Below are positions 8,638 to 16,418 of a stretch of 64,000 nucleotides of DNA, one piece after another. The stretch comes from Nonomuraea montanisoli (GTDB lineage: Bacteria > Actinomycetota > Actinomycetes > Streptosporangiales > Streptosporangiaceae), in NCBI RefSeq assembly GCF_013363975.1, contig NZ_JABWGN010000005.1, positions 372,001 to 436,000 of the forward strand, in the 5' to 3' direction. A model generated the notes under the pieces. That model was not told the origin of the DNA. It searched no databases and saw only the letters and a list, made by a program, of their open reading frames with translations. The first letter of the stretch is position 1; the number at the start of each line of letters is the position of its first letter. The translations under genes and the position numbers were made by a program.

Positions 8638-9600
8638 TCAGGAGGACGGGATGTCGCCGGGCTTGTCGACGATGCCGGAGGCCAGGACCCACAGGGAGGT
8701 CTTATGGGACTCGGTCACGGCCATCGCCCCGAGGTAGTCGTAGTCGTCGGCGTCCAGGATGGTGTAGTTCTTGCCGGCCTTCCCCAGGTCCAGGACTACG
8801 CCGATGCCCTTGCGCCCTTCAGGGGTGACCACGTTCTCCTCGATCGTGACGTTCGGGATCCTGGCCATCGCCCGGTACATCGCCGCCGCCTTGGCCGGCG
8901 GGATCAGCGGCCCGTACTCCAGGTACCACTGGATCGCCCCGTACGCCTGCGCGTCCCCCCTGACGTCCGCCGGGCACTCGCTCCCGCAGACCGAGAGGCC
9001 GGAAGGCGCCCGCTCCAGGCCGCGCAGGTGCTTCAGCAGCGCGTCCGGGTCGTCAGGGAAGGCGTCGAGCTCCTGCTGCGTCTTGAGCGGGTACGTCGGA
9101 CCCTTCTCGTGACCCATCTTGATCTTGCCGCCGTTCTCGCGCAGGGCGTCCTGGGTCCCGTCCATCCGCACCCAGTGCTCGAACGTGGGTCCTGGCGTCT
9201 CCGGCTGGCTCACCTTCTCATAGATCCACTGGTCCGGCCGGACCTCCACCATCTTGGACTTCTCGGCCACGAGCGCGATGTTCTCCAGCACGGAGGCCGC
9301 GCTCGGCCGCTGCGGGCGGGTCTGGTGGGCGGACGCCTGGATCCGCCGGGACGGCGCGACGCCGGTGCGGTCCGGCCCCGTCACGGCGGTGGTCACGACC
9401 CCGGCGACCACGGCCATGCCGAGCGCGCCGGCCAGAGCCATCCCCCAGCGAACGCGGGGCCTCGACACCCTGGGACGAACCGGGTCCTGAGCGTCCGATC
9501 CGGTCCGGATCTCGGCGAGCAGCCGGTTCTCCTCGGCCCGCAGCCCGGTCTCCAGCGGCACCTCGTCGCGCAGCCGGTTGAGCATGGACATCTCGTTCAT
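8638..9600 (-). CDS. CU044_5270 family protein, probable membrane anti-sigma factor
   Basis: A 320-residue protein with a cytoplasmic N-terminus of about 52 residues, one membrane segment (WGMALAGALGMAVVAGVVTT, about 52-72) and an extracellular domain of about 240 residues containing a VCGSEC pair. This matches the CU044_5270 family regularly found behind ECF sigma genes in actinomycetes. Its ATG (9600-9598) overlaps the sigma stop codon in an ATGA, so translation is coupled. I infer that it holds the sigma factor at the membrane and responds to an outside signal; no zinc-binding anti-sigma motif is visible in the short N-terminus, so this role is not proven. Confidence 0.75.
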   Translation of the reverse strand: MNEMSMLNRLRDEVPLETGLRAEENRLLAEIRTGSDAQDPVRPRVSRPRVRWGMALAGALGMAVVAGVVTTAVTGPDRTGVAPSRRIQASAHQTRPQRPSAASVLENIALVAEKSKMVEVRPDQWIYEKVSQPETPGPTFEHWVRMDGTQDALRENGGKIKMGHEKGPTYPLKTQQELDAFPDDPDALLKHLRGLERAPSGLSVCGSECPADVRGDAQAYGAIQWYLEYGPLIPPAKAAAMYRAMARIPNVTIEENVVTPEGRKGIGVVLDLGKAGKNYTILDADDYDYLGAMAVTESHKTSLWVLASGIVDKPGDIPSS

Positions 9601-10331
9601 GAGCTGAACTCCTCGGTCACAGCGGTCGGGTCGATGTCGCCGAGAGCCCGGCGCAGCTTCTTACGGGCCCGGTTCACCCGGGAACGCACGGTTCCCACGG
9701 CCACGCCGAGCGACTGGGCGGCCTGCTCATAGGTCAGCTCGCCCCAGGTGACCAGCAGCAACGCGTCCCGGTGCCCGGTCGGCAGGCCCGCGAGGGCCGC
9801 GGCCAGCCGGCTGCGCGCCCCGCCGACCGTCACCCGCTGGTCGATCCGGTCGGTGAACGGCTCCATGACGGGGTCCACGCCGGTACGGCTCAGCGCCTTG
9901 TACTGGCCGATCTCGTGACGGCGGTGCCGGCCGATCAGGTTCGTCGCGATGCCGTACAGCCACGGCCGGGCGTCCGCGCGGGTCAGGTCATAGGTCGCGC
10001 GCTGCTGGAACGCGGCCACGAACGTCTCCGCCACCACGTCCTCGGCCGCCTCGACGCCCAGCCGGCGGACGACGTACCGCTTGATCGCGGGGGCGTGGCG
10101 GGTGAACAGGGCGGCGAAGTGCTCGGGGTCGTGCCGGGACCGCGCGATCACGGAGGCGTCGTCGGACGGCTCCGGCCCCGGCCCCGGCCCCGGCCGCGGC
10201 TCCGGCCGCGGCTCCGGCCGCGGCTCCGGCCTCGACCCCGGCTCCGACCTCGGCCCCCGTCTCGGGATCACCGCGGCATCACGGGCCGATGCGGGCGCCC
10301 GGTCAGGCGTCAGCCGGCTCTGTTGTCGCAT
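9597..10331 (-). CDS. ECF-type RNA polymerase sigma factor
   Basis: The 244-residue protein has region 2 (EHFAALFTRHAPAIKRYV, then AEDVVAETFVAAFQQ and DARPWLYGIATNLI) and region 4 with the helix-turn-helix LTYEQAAQSLGVAVGTVRSR. ATG 10331 is preceded by AAAGG at 7 bases; the frame runs on to 10355 without a better site. An unusual N-terminal extension (about residues 20-55) is a Pro-Glu-Arg run made of PEPR and PG units, encoded by a direct repeat near 10175-10235. The gene is translationally coupled to the CU044_5270 protein downstream. Its own promoter target cannot be told from sequence. Confidence 0.92.
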   Translation of the reverse strand: MRQQSRLTPDRAPASARDAAVIPRRGPRSEPGSRPEPRPEPRPEPRPGPGPGPEPSDDASVIARSRHDPEHFAALFTRHAPAIKRYVVRRLGVEAAEDVVAETFVAAFQQRATYDLTRADARPWLYGIATNLIGRHRRHEIGQYKALSRTGVDPVMEPFTDRIDQRVTVGGARSRLAAALAGLPTGHRDALLLVTWGELTYEQAAQSLGVAVGTVRSRVNRARKKLRRALGDIDPTAVTEEFSS

Positions 10332-10472
10332 CTGGTTGCCTTTCGGTGTCGGCAATGACTCCTGTGATTGCCGTGGGACCGAGGCGTGGTTCCCAGTCGA
10401 CGCCGATCTTCTGCGGAAATTTCCGGCCTTTTCGGACGGGACGCCCGCCGTCCGACGATCCGGCGCCGCGCC

Positions 10473-11012
10473 TCAGGGCTTGGCGGGCGGCACCGTCCTG
10501 GCCCATTCGGCCCATTCGGCCCAGCCGGCCAGGGCCTCGTACACCCGGACACCGGCCTCGACGGCCACGCGCATCGACTGCGTCTGCGGGCTGTGACCGT
10601 ATTCGCCGCGGTCCTTCGCCTCGGCGTAGGTCTGGTAGCGCCGGGCCATCGCGGCGAAGAACTCCTGCTCCCGGACCAGGTGATCGCCGAGCTGCTCGGG
10701 CGTCATCAGCCAGAAGAAGAACGAGCGCAGCAGCGGTTCCAGCCGCATGGTGTGGTCGACCTCGGCCTCGGCCAGCCAGGTCCGGACGGCCGCCAGCCCG
10801 TCCTCGGTGATCCGGTAGGCCTTGCGACCCCGCGGCCCGTAGCTGTCCACCTCGATGAGGCCGTCCGTGGTCAGCCTGCCCAGCTCGGCGTAGATCTTGG
10901 GGTGCTGCGCGGGCCACACCGGGCCGAGCACCTCCTCGAACCTCCTGGTCAGGTCGTAGCCGCTGGCGGGCCCCTCCGCGAGCAACCCGAGCAGCCCGTA
11001 TCGCAGCGACAT
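10473..11012 (-). CDS. PadR family transcriptional regulator
   Basis: The 179-residue protein opens SLRYGLLGLLAEGPASGYDL, the PadR winged-helix start, then HPKIYAELGRLTTDGLIEV (recognition helix) and a wing GRKAYRITEDG. The C-terminal half is the alpha-helical dimerisation region of PadR subfamily proteins. AGGGAGG lies 6 bases before ATG 11012. It is divergent from two SDR genes, with a PadR-type operator between, so it most likely represses them and itself in response to a small ligand. The SDR targets appear to be broken (see below), which may leave the regulator orphaned. Confidence 0.92.
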   Translation of the reverse strand: MSLRYGLLGLLAEGPASGYDLTRRFEEVLGPVWPAQHPKIYAELGRLTTDGLIEVDSYGPRGRKAYRITEDGLAAVRTWLAEAEVDHTMRLEPLLRSFFFWLMTPEQLGDHLVREQEFFAAMARRYQTYAEAKDRGEYGHSPQTQSMRVAVEAGVRVYEALAGWAEWAEWARTVPPAKP

Positions 11013-11041
11013 CCGCCGCCTCCCTTCCTCGTGTCCCTAGG

Positions 11042-11063
11042 TACATGTCCTGTAGAACATGTA
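11042..11063. promoter_or_regulatory. PadR operator
   Basis: TACATGT (11042-11048), 8 bases, then ACATGTA (11057-11063): exactly the ATGT-N8-ACAT arrangement reported as the PadR consensus. It sits in the 62-bp gap between padR and the divergent SDR gene. Confidence 0.8.
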
Positions 11064-11074
11064 AGGAATCCACC

Positions 11075-11859
11075 ATGAGATCTGTTCTCATCACCGGGGC
11101 CAACGGCGGGGGCGGCCGGGCACTGTCCGAACGGCTGGCCGCGCGCGGGTTCGCCGTCCACGCCTGTGGCCGCGGCGCGGAGCTGGACATGGACGTCACC
11201 GAGCCCTCCGGCGTGGAGCGCGTGGCCGAGCAGGTCGCGGCCGACGTCGGCGGCGACGGCCTGCACGCTGTGATCAACAGGTGATCGTGCAGGGCCCGCT
11301 GGAGCTGGTCCCCGAGGCCGAGCTGCGCCGTCAGTTCGAGGTCAACGTGTACGGGCCGGCCAACGTCATGCGGGCCTTCCTGCCGCTGGTGCGCAAGGGC
11401 AAGGGCCGGATCGTCAACATCAGCGCGCCGACCGCGCGCACGGCGATCCCCTTCCTCGCCCCCATCTCGGCGAGCAAGGCGGCGCTCGAGTCACTGTCCG
11501 ACGCCGCCAGGGTCGAGCTGGCGCCCTGGGACATCCCCGTGGTCCTCATCCAGCCGGGCGCGATGGCCACTGCCATCTTCGACAAGGCGGGCGCGGCCGC
11601 CAGGACCGCGCTCGCCGAGGCCCCCGCCGAGCGCAGGACGCTGTACGGCAAGCAGCTCGAGGCCCTGGACAAGATGCTGGCCGGTCAACGGCTCAGCCCG
11701 GTGACCGCGGTCGTCGACGCCATCGTGCGCGCGGTCGAGGCCAGGCGCCCACGCCCCCGCTACGTGGTGGGCGCCGACGCCCGTGCCCTGGTCATGCTGT
11801 CGCGCCTGCCCACCCGGCTCCGCGACAAGCTGCTGACCAGGACCCTGGGGCTGGCATGA
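11075..11859 (+). pseudogene. SDR-family oxidoreductase, frameshifted, with atypical active site
   Basis: ATG 11075 (AAGGA 7 bases upstream) begins MRSVLITGANGGGGRALS, a Rossmann glycine motif, and runs to GLHAVINR then a TGA at 11282. The rest of the protein (NVYGPANVM, then IVNISAPTARTAIPF) continues from GTG 11281 in another frame to 11859. The break falls exactly where SDR proteins have the NNAG motif; about 7 bases appear lost. The positions of the catalytic Ser and Tyr hold Ala and Ile (ISAPT; PISASK), which may be a trait of a Tyr-less subgroup rather than damage. GTG 11281 overlapping the stop could allow reinitiation, but the product would lack the cofactor motif. A sequencing error cannot be excluded. 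Confidence 0.7.
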
Positions 11860-12654
11860 AGCGCATCGTGCTGACCGGGGCCACCTCCGGCATCGGCCGC
11901 GAGGTCGCCGTCCAGCTCGCGGCCCAGGGACATCACCTGATCCTGTCCGGGCGCGACGGGCGCCGCGGCGAGGAGCTCGCACGCACGCTGGACAACGCCA
12001 GGTTCGTCCAGGCCGACCTGTCCACCCGCGACGGGGTCGCCAGGCTCGCCGCCTCGGTCGACGCCGTCGACGTGCTCGTCAACAACGCCGGGGTCATGGC
12101 GCCGCAGCGGCAGGTCACGCCCGAGGGCATCGAGCTGAACTTCGCCGTGCACCACCTGGCCCCCTACTCACTGACGGGGGCGCCGGCGACCGAGGACCTC
12201 AGAGTCGTCAACGTCAACTCCGAGGATCATCGCGCGCCCATGATGGGCACCGGGCCCGTCGAGCTCGACTTCGACGACCTGCAGAGCGAGCGCTCCTACG
12301 ATCCGTTCCTCGCCTACAGCCGGTCCAAGCTGGCGAATCTGCTCTTCACCTACGAGCTGCAACGACGCAGGCCCGACATGACCGTCGTCGCCCTGCACCC
12401 CGGCCTGGTGAAGACCAATCTGGGACGCCAGTTCCCGCGCCTGCGGGTCGCCCTGGGTCACCGCCATGGGGCTCTCCGCCCGGCGTGGCGCCGAACCGGT
12501 CTCCGCCCTGGCCACCGACGCGGACGTGCGAGCGGGCCAGTACTACAACCGGCACGACCCGGTCAGATCCTCGGCGGCCTCCTACGACACCACCACGGCC
12601 CGGCGGCTGTGGGAGACCACCGAACGGCTGCGCGGCCCCTTCGGCGTCCTCTAG
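11856..12654 (+). pseudogene. Second SDR-family oxidoreductase, frameshifted near the C-terminus
   Basis: The gene overlaps the previous stop by an ATGA (11856). The first 200 residues are a good SDR: GATSGIGREVA, VLVNNAGVMAPQ, NVNSEDH and the catalytic AYSRSKLAN (Tyr and Lys present), then LHPGLVKTNLG. After RLRVALG (about 12455) the frame turns into Arg-rich nonsense, while the expected end (VTAMGLSARRGAEP..., then QYYNRHDPV and a stop at 12654) is in the frame one base further. One extra G in the GGG at about 12450-12453 explains this. A stretch before the serine strand also looks about ten residues short. Pseudogene or homopolymer read error; both tandem SDR copies being broken favours real decay. 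Confidence 0.7.
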
Positions 12655-12839
12655 AGCACGTCCCGCACGACCTCTCCCTTCAGCGCGTCGTACGTACGCC
12701 GCGCTCAGTGTGTCGTACGTACGCCGCGCGAATATGCGTCGCGTGTCCAGGCCGCCGCCGTGCAGACTGCTCCATGAGGTCCAGCGGCGGTGACGTCGCG
12801 GCGGGCGACCTCGTCGCGGTTCCTGAAGGGGTGGTCGGC

Positions 12840-13274
12840 ATGGGTACGAGGTTGCGGACGTTGTCCACAGGCGGCCGTGAGTTCGTGTGGAAGGCCGACA
12901 TCCGGCACGTGGCCGGCTCGGGGGACTGCCACCGGTGCGCCCGGCTGCGGGTGTGGGGCTCCGGGAAGAACGGCCGCGCCCTGCAGGCCGACCTGCTGTC
13001 CAACGGCCTCGGACCGTGGGGGGCGTGCGTGACCGACACTGCCTACCCGCTTCCGTCCGACGTACGGGCGGTCATCGAACGCGGCCTGGCGGCCGGCTGG
13101 GACCCGGACGCCCGGGGCGGGACGTTCCTGCTGACCGAGCGCGAGCACGCGGCGGACTGGGAACTGCCCGCCTTCCTGCTGACCGACCGCCTCCAGGACC
13201 CTGAGGCGCCGGACCCGACCGCCCGCGTGCTGCGCGTTTTCGAACGCAAGAGGCGTGCCGGGGAGAAGGAGTGA
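12840..13274 (+). CDS. Conserved hypothetical protein, 144 residues
   Basis: ATG 12840 has AAGGGG about 9 bases upstream. The product is soluble, starts MGTRLRTLSTGGREFVWKAD and contains a CHRCARLRVWG segment (CxxC, possible metal site), a WGACVTD segment with another Cys, and ends with a charged ERKRRAGEKE tail. The pattern fits an uncharacterised actinomycete family; I do not recognise a function. It stands alone between the SDR remnants and a repeat array; codon use is like its neighbours. Confidence 0.65.
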   Translation: MGTRLRTLSTGGREFVWKADIRHVAGSGDCHRCARLRVWGSGKNGRALQADLLSNGLGPWGACVTDTAYPLPSDVRAVIERGLAAGWDPDARGGTFLLTEREHAADWELPAFLLTDRLQDPEAPDPTARVLRVFERKRRAGEKE

Positions 13275-13326
13275 CGGCCTTCTGCCCACCGTGAGGCAGC
13301 ACCAGGGCGGTGGGCGACGCGGAGGC

Positions 13327-13496
13327 CGGCCTGGTGTCGCGTGCCAGGAGACGGCCTCAGGTCGCATGTCGAGGAACGGTTCCAGGTCGCATGCCGGGAA
13401 GCGGCCTCAGGTCATATGCCGGGGAACGGTTCCAGGTCGCATGCCGGGGAGCGGCCTCAGGTCGTATGTCGGGGTACGGTTTCAGGTCGTCGTCAT
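13327..13496. repeat. 25-bp tandem repeat array, nearly seven units
   Basis: Units start at 13327, 13352, 13377, 13402, 13427, 13452 and 13477 (the last partial). Odd and even units alternate between CGGCCTCAGGTCG and CGGTTCCAGGTCG forms, giving a 50-bp higher-order period. The unit length is not a multiple of three, so the array is not a coding repeat. It ends at the stop codon of the ricT-like gene on the other strand. Confidence 0.9.
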
Positions 13497-14356
13497 GCCT
13501 CCGGCTGCTGCCGAGGTGCTCCGGGCGGCGTGTCGGAGCCGTACATCTTGTCGTGCTGCTGGCGGGGCGAGCAGACCGACGCCGACGGGCAGGCGCAGCG
13601 GCGCCCGCCGTCGTCGAGCCTGACCGTCACCGTGTCGGACGGGACGTTGTGCCCCACCACGCTCCCCTCGCCCTGCGGGGTGCTGACGCGGCTGCCGACC
13701 CGGGGCATCCGGTAGCGGGTCTCCATGTACAGCGGGTGCTCGTACTTCAGGCAGCACATCAACCGGCCGCAGGCCCCCGCGATGCGCAACGGGTTGACCG
13801 GGAGGTCCTGGTCCTTGGCCATGCGCACCGACACCGGCTCGAAGTCCTTCAGGAACGTGGCGCAGCACAGGTCGCGGCCGCAGGGACCGATGCCGCCCTG
13901 CAACCGGGCCTCGTCGCGGGGGCCGATCTGCCGGAGCTCCACCCTGGCCCGCAGGTTGCGGGCCAGGTCGCGGACGAGGGCGCGGAAGTCGACGCGGTGC
14001 GGGGCCGAGAAGTAGACCGTGAAGACGTTGTCCGCGTCGAGGTAGTCGACGCCCACCACCTTCATCGGCAACGCGTGCCGCTTGATCAGCCGCTTGGCCA
14101 CGCTGCGCGCCTCGGCTCGCCGGCGTTTGTTGGTCTCGTCACGGCTGAGCTGCTCCTCCTCGGCGATGCCCGCGCACACCGGCAGCCCGTCGATGTCCTC
14201 GCTCACGTACTGCGGCGCCCACACGCACTCGGCAACCTCGGGACCCGCGTCGGTGGGCACCAGCACCTTGTCGCCCACCTTGGGACTGTGCGGGCCCGGG
14301 TCGAGGTAGTAGAGCCTCCCGTAGCGTGTGAAGCTCACGGCCATGATCATGCCCAT
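13493..14356 (-). CDS. PSP1/RicT-like protein (YaaT family)
   Basis: The 287-residue protein has the PSP1 domain: GDKVLVPTDAGPEVAECVW near the N-terminus, VYFSAPHRVDFRALVRDLA, and the diagnostic cysteine motifs CGRDLCCATF and CGRLMCCLKYEHPLY. In Bacillus the homologue RicT forms the Fe-S-containing RicAFT complex, which affects RNase Y and sporulation; actinomycetes keep the protein without RicA/RicF, so its role here is unknown. The C-terminal 45 residues are an extra tail with four more Cys/His. It normally follows holB directly; here 3.5 kb of other genes lie between. The ATG at 14356 is followed by ATGs at 14350 and 14341, so the start is slightly uncertain. Confidence 0.92.
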   Translation of the reverse strand: MGMIMAVSFTRYGRLYYLDPGPHSPKVGDKVLVPTDAGPEVAECVWAPQYVSEDIDGLPVCAGIAEEEQLSRDETNKRRRAEARSVAKRLIKRHALPMKVVGVDYLDADNVFTVYFSAPHRVDFRALVRDLARNLRARVELRQIGPRDEARLQGGIGPCGRDLCCATFLKDFEPVSVRMAKDQDLPVNPLRIAGACGRLMCCLKYEHPLYMETRYRMPRVGSRVSTPQGEGSVVGHNVPSDTVTVRLDDGGRRCACPSASVCSPRQQHDKMYGSDTPPGAPRQQPEA

Positions 14357-14445
14357 GGGCTGCGGCTCGCCTCCTGTCGGCCTCGGGGGTCTTGCGGCCT
14401 ACGGTTGCCACACTACGTGCGCGGGCCCGCTCGTGGTGAGGGGTG

Positions 14446-15483
14446 TCAGCTGCAGACGTTCGTCCGTTCGACCCCGTGGTCGGCGAGGAGGGTGGCCTTG
14501 AGAGCAACACATCTCATCTCGATCACCTGCGAGACACCAGGGCGAGCGCGCAGCTCGGACGCCACCTTGGCGGAATCGACGCCGGGCCCGAGGAAGATTC
14601 TGAACGATTCGGGCATGTCTGCCACCTTCGCCGCGGACACAAGGGCCTTGTTTCCGGAGTACAGCTTCTTGAAGTTCGCGTACGCCTCGGCACGACTTTG
14701 GAAGTCGACCTTGCGGACTTCGGGCATCGCTCTGATCTGCTTCTCCAGACTCTTCCGGTCATCGACGGTGACGGCCTTGCCGCGCTTGGAAGTCTTCCTC
14801 GCCGCATATCTGTCACAGGCCGGCCCCACCGATGAGGCATTGCAGAGGAACGCTGCGATGTCCTCCCTGTTCTTGAGGCCGGCCGGGCCCAGGCCGACCA
14901 TGGTGACGTTGGCGGCCAGGGCGACGCCCGGCATCTTCTGCGCCACCACCGCCACGGCCTTCGGATCGCTGCCACGATCCACCGTGATGCGGTAGGACTC
15001 CGGCAGTTCGTCCTCTTTGACGTCGCCGAGGACGTCAGGGGAGTCGGCGAACGCCGCGCGGAAGCGCTCGTGGGCGGCCCGCCGATCCTCGAAGTGAACC
15101 GACGCGACACCAGGAATCCGGGGCAGCGACTCTGCCAGAGCCGCCTTCTGCTCCTCCGTGGCGGCGCGCCCTTGGCATACCTTGTTGTCCGGTTCCCGGC
15201 CCGTGCACAGGAACACCGACAAGTCGGCTTGAGCAGGCGCCTGAGGCTGGGAGGCCGCCATGGTCGCCCCGTCGTCGGCACCCGAGCCCGTGACACCCAT
15301 GACGCCCACGACCGTCGCCGCCCCCGCGACCACGACCGCCGCGGCCCCGACCAGCCCGAGCCTCATGTTCACGCCGAACCGTCGTCGATCCGGCACCATC
15401 AGCGGCCGCAGCGCGCCGACCTCCACCGTCGCCCCCACTTCACCGAGCGCCTCGCGCAGACGGTCTTCCACAGGGCTGTTCAC
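14446..15483 (-). CDS. Membrane protein with tandem FtsX-extracellular-like domains, coupled to a sigma factor
   Basis: GTG 15483 overlaps the sigma stop in a GTGA and has GGGGAG 5 bases upstream. The 345-residue product has a 40-residue cytoplasmic N-terminus, one membrane segment (about 41-64), and two copies of a domain like the extracellular domain of the cell-division permease FtsX (about 88-195 and 208-335). Each copy opens DxxxFLC..., has a PxVxxVxF step, an AxxxF helix and an LPESxRI strand. Three Cys pairs suggest disulfides. No permease part is present. The layout, sigma gene followed by a coupled single-pass protein, is that of a sigma/anti-sigma pair, with the FtsX-like part as sensor. 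The anti-sigma role is inference. Confidence 0.75.
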   Translation of the reverse strand: MNSPVEDRLREALGEVGATVEVGALRPLMVPDRRRFGVNMRLGLVGAAAVVVAGAATVVGVMGVTGSGADDGATMAASQPQAPAQADLSVFLCTGREPDNKVCQGRAATEEQKAALAESLPRIPGVASVHFEDRRAAHERFRAAFADSPDVLGDVKEDELPESYRITVDRGSDPKAVAVVAQKMPGVALAANVTMVGLGPAGLKNREDIAAFLCNASSVGPACDRYAARKTSKRGKAVTVDDRKSLEKQIRAMPEVRKVDFQSRAEAYANFKKLYSGNKALVSAAKVADMPESFRIFLGPGVDSAKVASELRARPGVSQVIEMRCVALKATLLADHGVERTNVCS

Positions 15484-16022
15484 AATGTCTCCCCAAGTGC
15501 TCGGCCGAGGGCCGCGAGCCCTCGTGCGATGGTGGACCTCGCCGTGCCGCCGCTGATCCCCATGGTGTCGGCGATCTCCTGGTCGGTGAGGTCGAAGTAG
15601 TAGCGCAACGTCAGCGCCTCGCGCTGCCTCGGCGGCAGCGCGCTCAGGGCGATGAGCACCTGGCGACGCTCCTCGCCCACCAGGGCGGCGCTCTCCGCCG
15701 ACCAGACAGGCGGTTCGTACGGCACGGCACGCCGGAACACGGTGGCACGCCTGCGCAGCACCGAACGGCACCCGTTGAGCACCGCCGACCTGACGTAGAC
15801 CAGCGCCTTGTCGGGGTCGCGCAGCCGGGACCGCCCGGCATGGGTGCGCGCGAACGCGTCCTGGACGACGTCTTCGGCGGTCGCCTGGTCACCGACCATG
15901 ATCAGTGCCAGGCGCACGAGACCGACGTGATGCTCGGCGAAGATCGTCGCCACATCAACGCGATCCCGGGTCAGGGCCTCCCGTTGGGAGAGCAGTTCGA
16001 CTTCCACATCACAGAGACGCAT
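15480..16022 (-). CDS. ECF sigma factor (SigE-like family)
   Basis: A 180-residue sigma-70 group 4 protein: region 2 with FAEHHVGLVRLALIMVGD and AEDVVQDAFAR, region 4 with LPPRQREALTLRYYFDLTDQ and the helix-turn-helix EIADTMGISGGTARSTI. The length is typical. It is followed with GTGA overlap by the FtsX-domain protein, which probably controls it. The ribosome-binding site before ATG 16022 is weak, and an alternative downstream start is possible. The gene sits on an insert between holB and the ricT-like gene. Confidence 0.92.
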   Translation of the reverse strand: MRLCDVEVELLSQREALTRDRVDVATIFAEHHVGLVRLALIMVGDQATAEDVVQDAFARTHAGRSRLRDPDKALVYVRSAVLNGCRSVLRRRATVFRRAVPYEPPVWSAESAALVGEERRQVLIALSALPPRQREALTLRYYFDLTDQEIADTMGISGGTARSTIARGLAALGRALGETL

Positions 16023-16418
16023 GGGTTTCTCGTTTGCTGCTCGGCTCGCCGATCCAGTTGGGACTTCCGGTGAACGGGCTGCCGAGGATTCCGAACAGGG
16101 CCATCCCTATGGTGGGGGCTGAGGAAGATCTCTAGCGCGGGTCAAGGCCCCTTCCTGGAGTGCAGGCTGAGGGCGATCTCTCGTTTGGGGTTGCGATCTT
16201 TCCGTGGAGGCGAGGGGCTCGAACACCGAAGAAGACGGCCGACTGTGCGCTCGTCACGGCGCCCAGCCCGTGAGTCTTCACGACCGGCCATGACGGACGG
16301 CAACTCACGACGGCGGGTGGGGGAACTTGGCTGTGCCGTAACCCCAAGAACCAAGACAGCACCCGCCGGCCCCTGACGGACGGGCCCCCACGACGGCGGG
16401 TAGGGCGATGCGCGGACG
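16023..16418. other. Gene-free stretch with one copy of the long direct repeat
   Basis: No convincing gene. From 16225 to about 16380 lies a repeat of about 155 bp that reappears at 17583 to about 17735 with only scattered differences; both copies start ACCGAAGAAGACGGCC. The remaining bases show nothing clear, though the sigma promoter must lie here. Confidence 0.8.

Noticed and set aside
13327..13496. Possible repeat protein encoded by the 25-bp array
   Set aside because: The unit is not a multiple of three, so the frame changes in each unit; no start with a ribosome-binding site.
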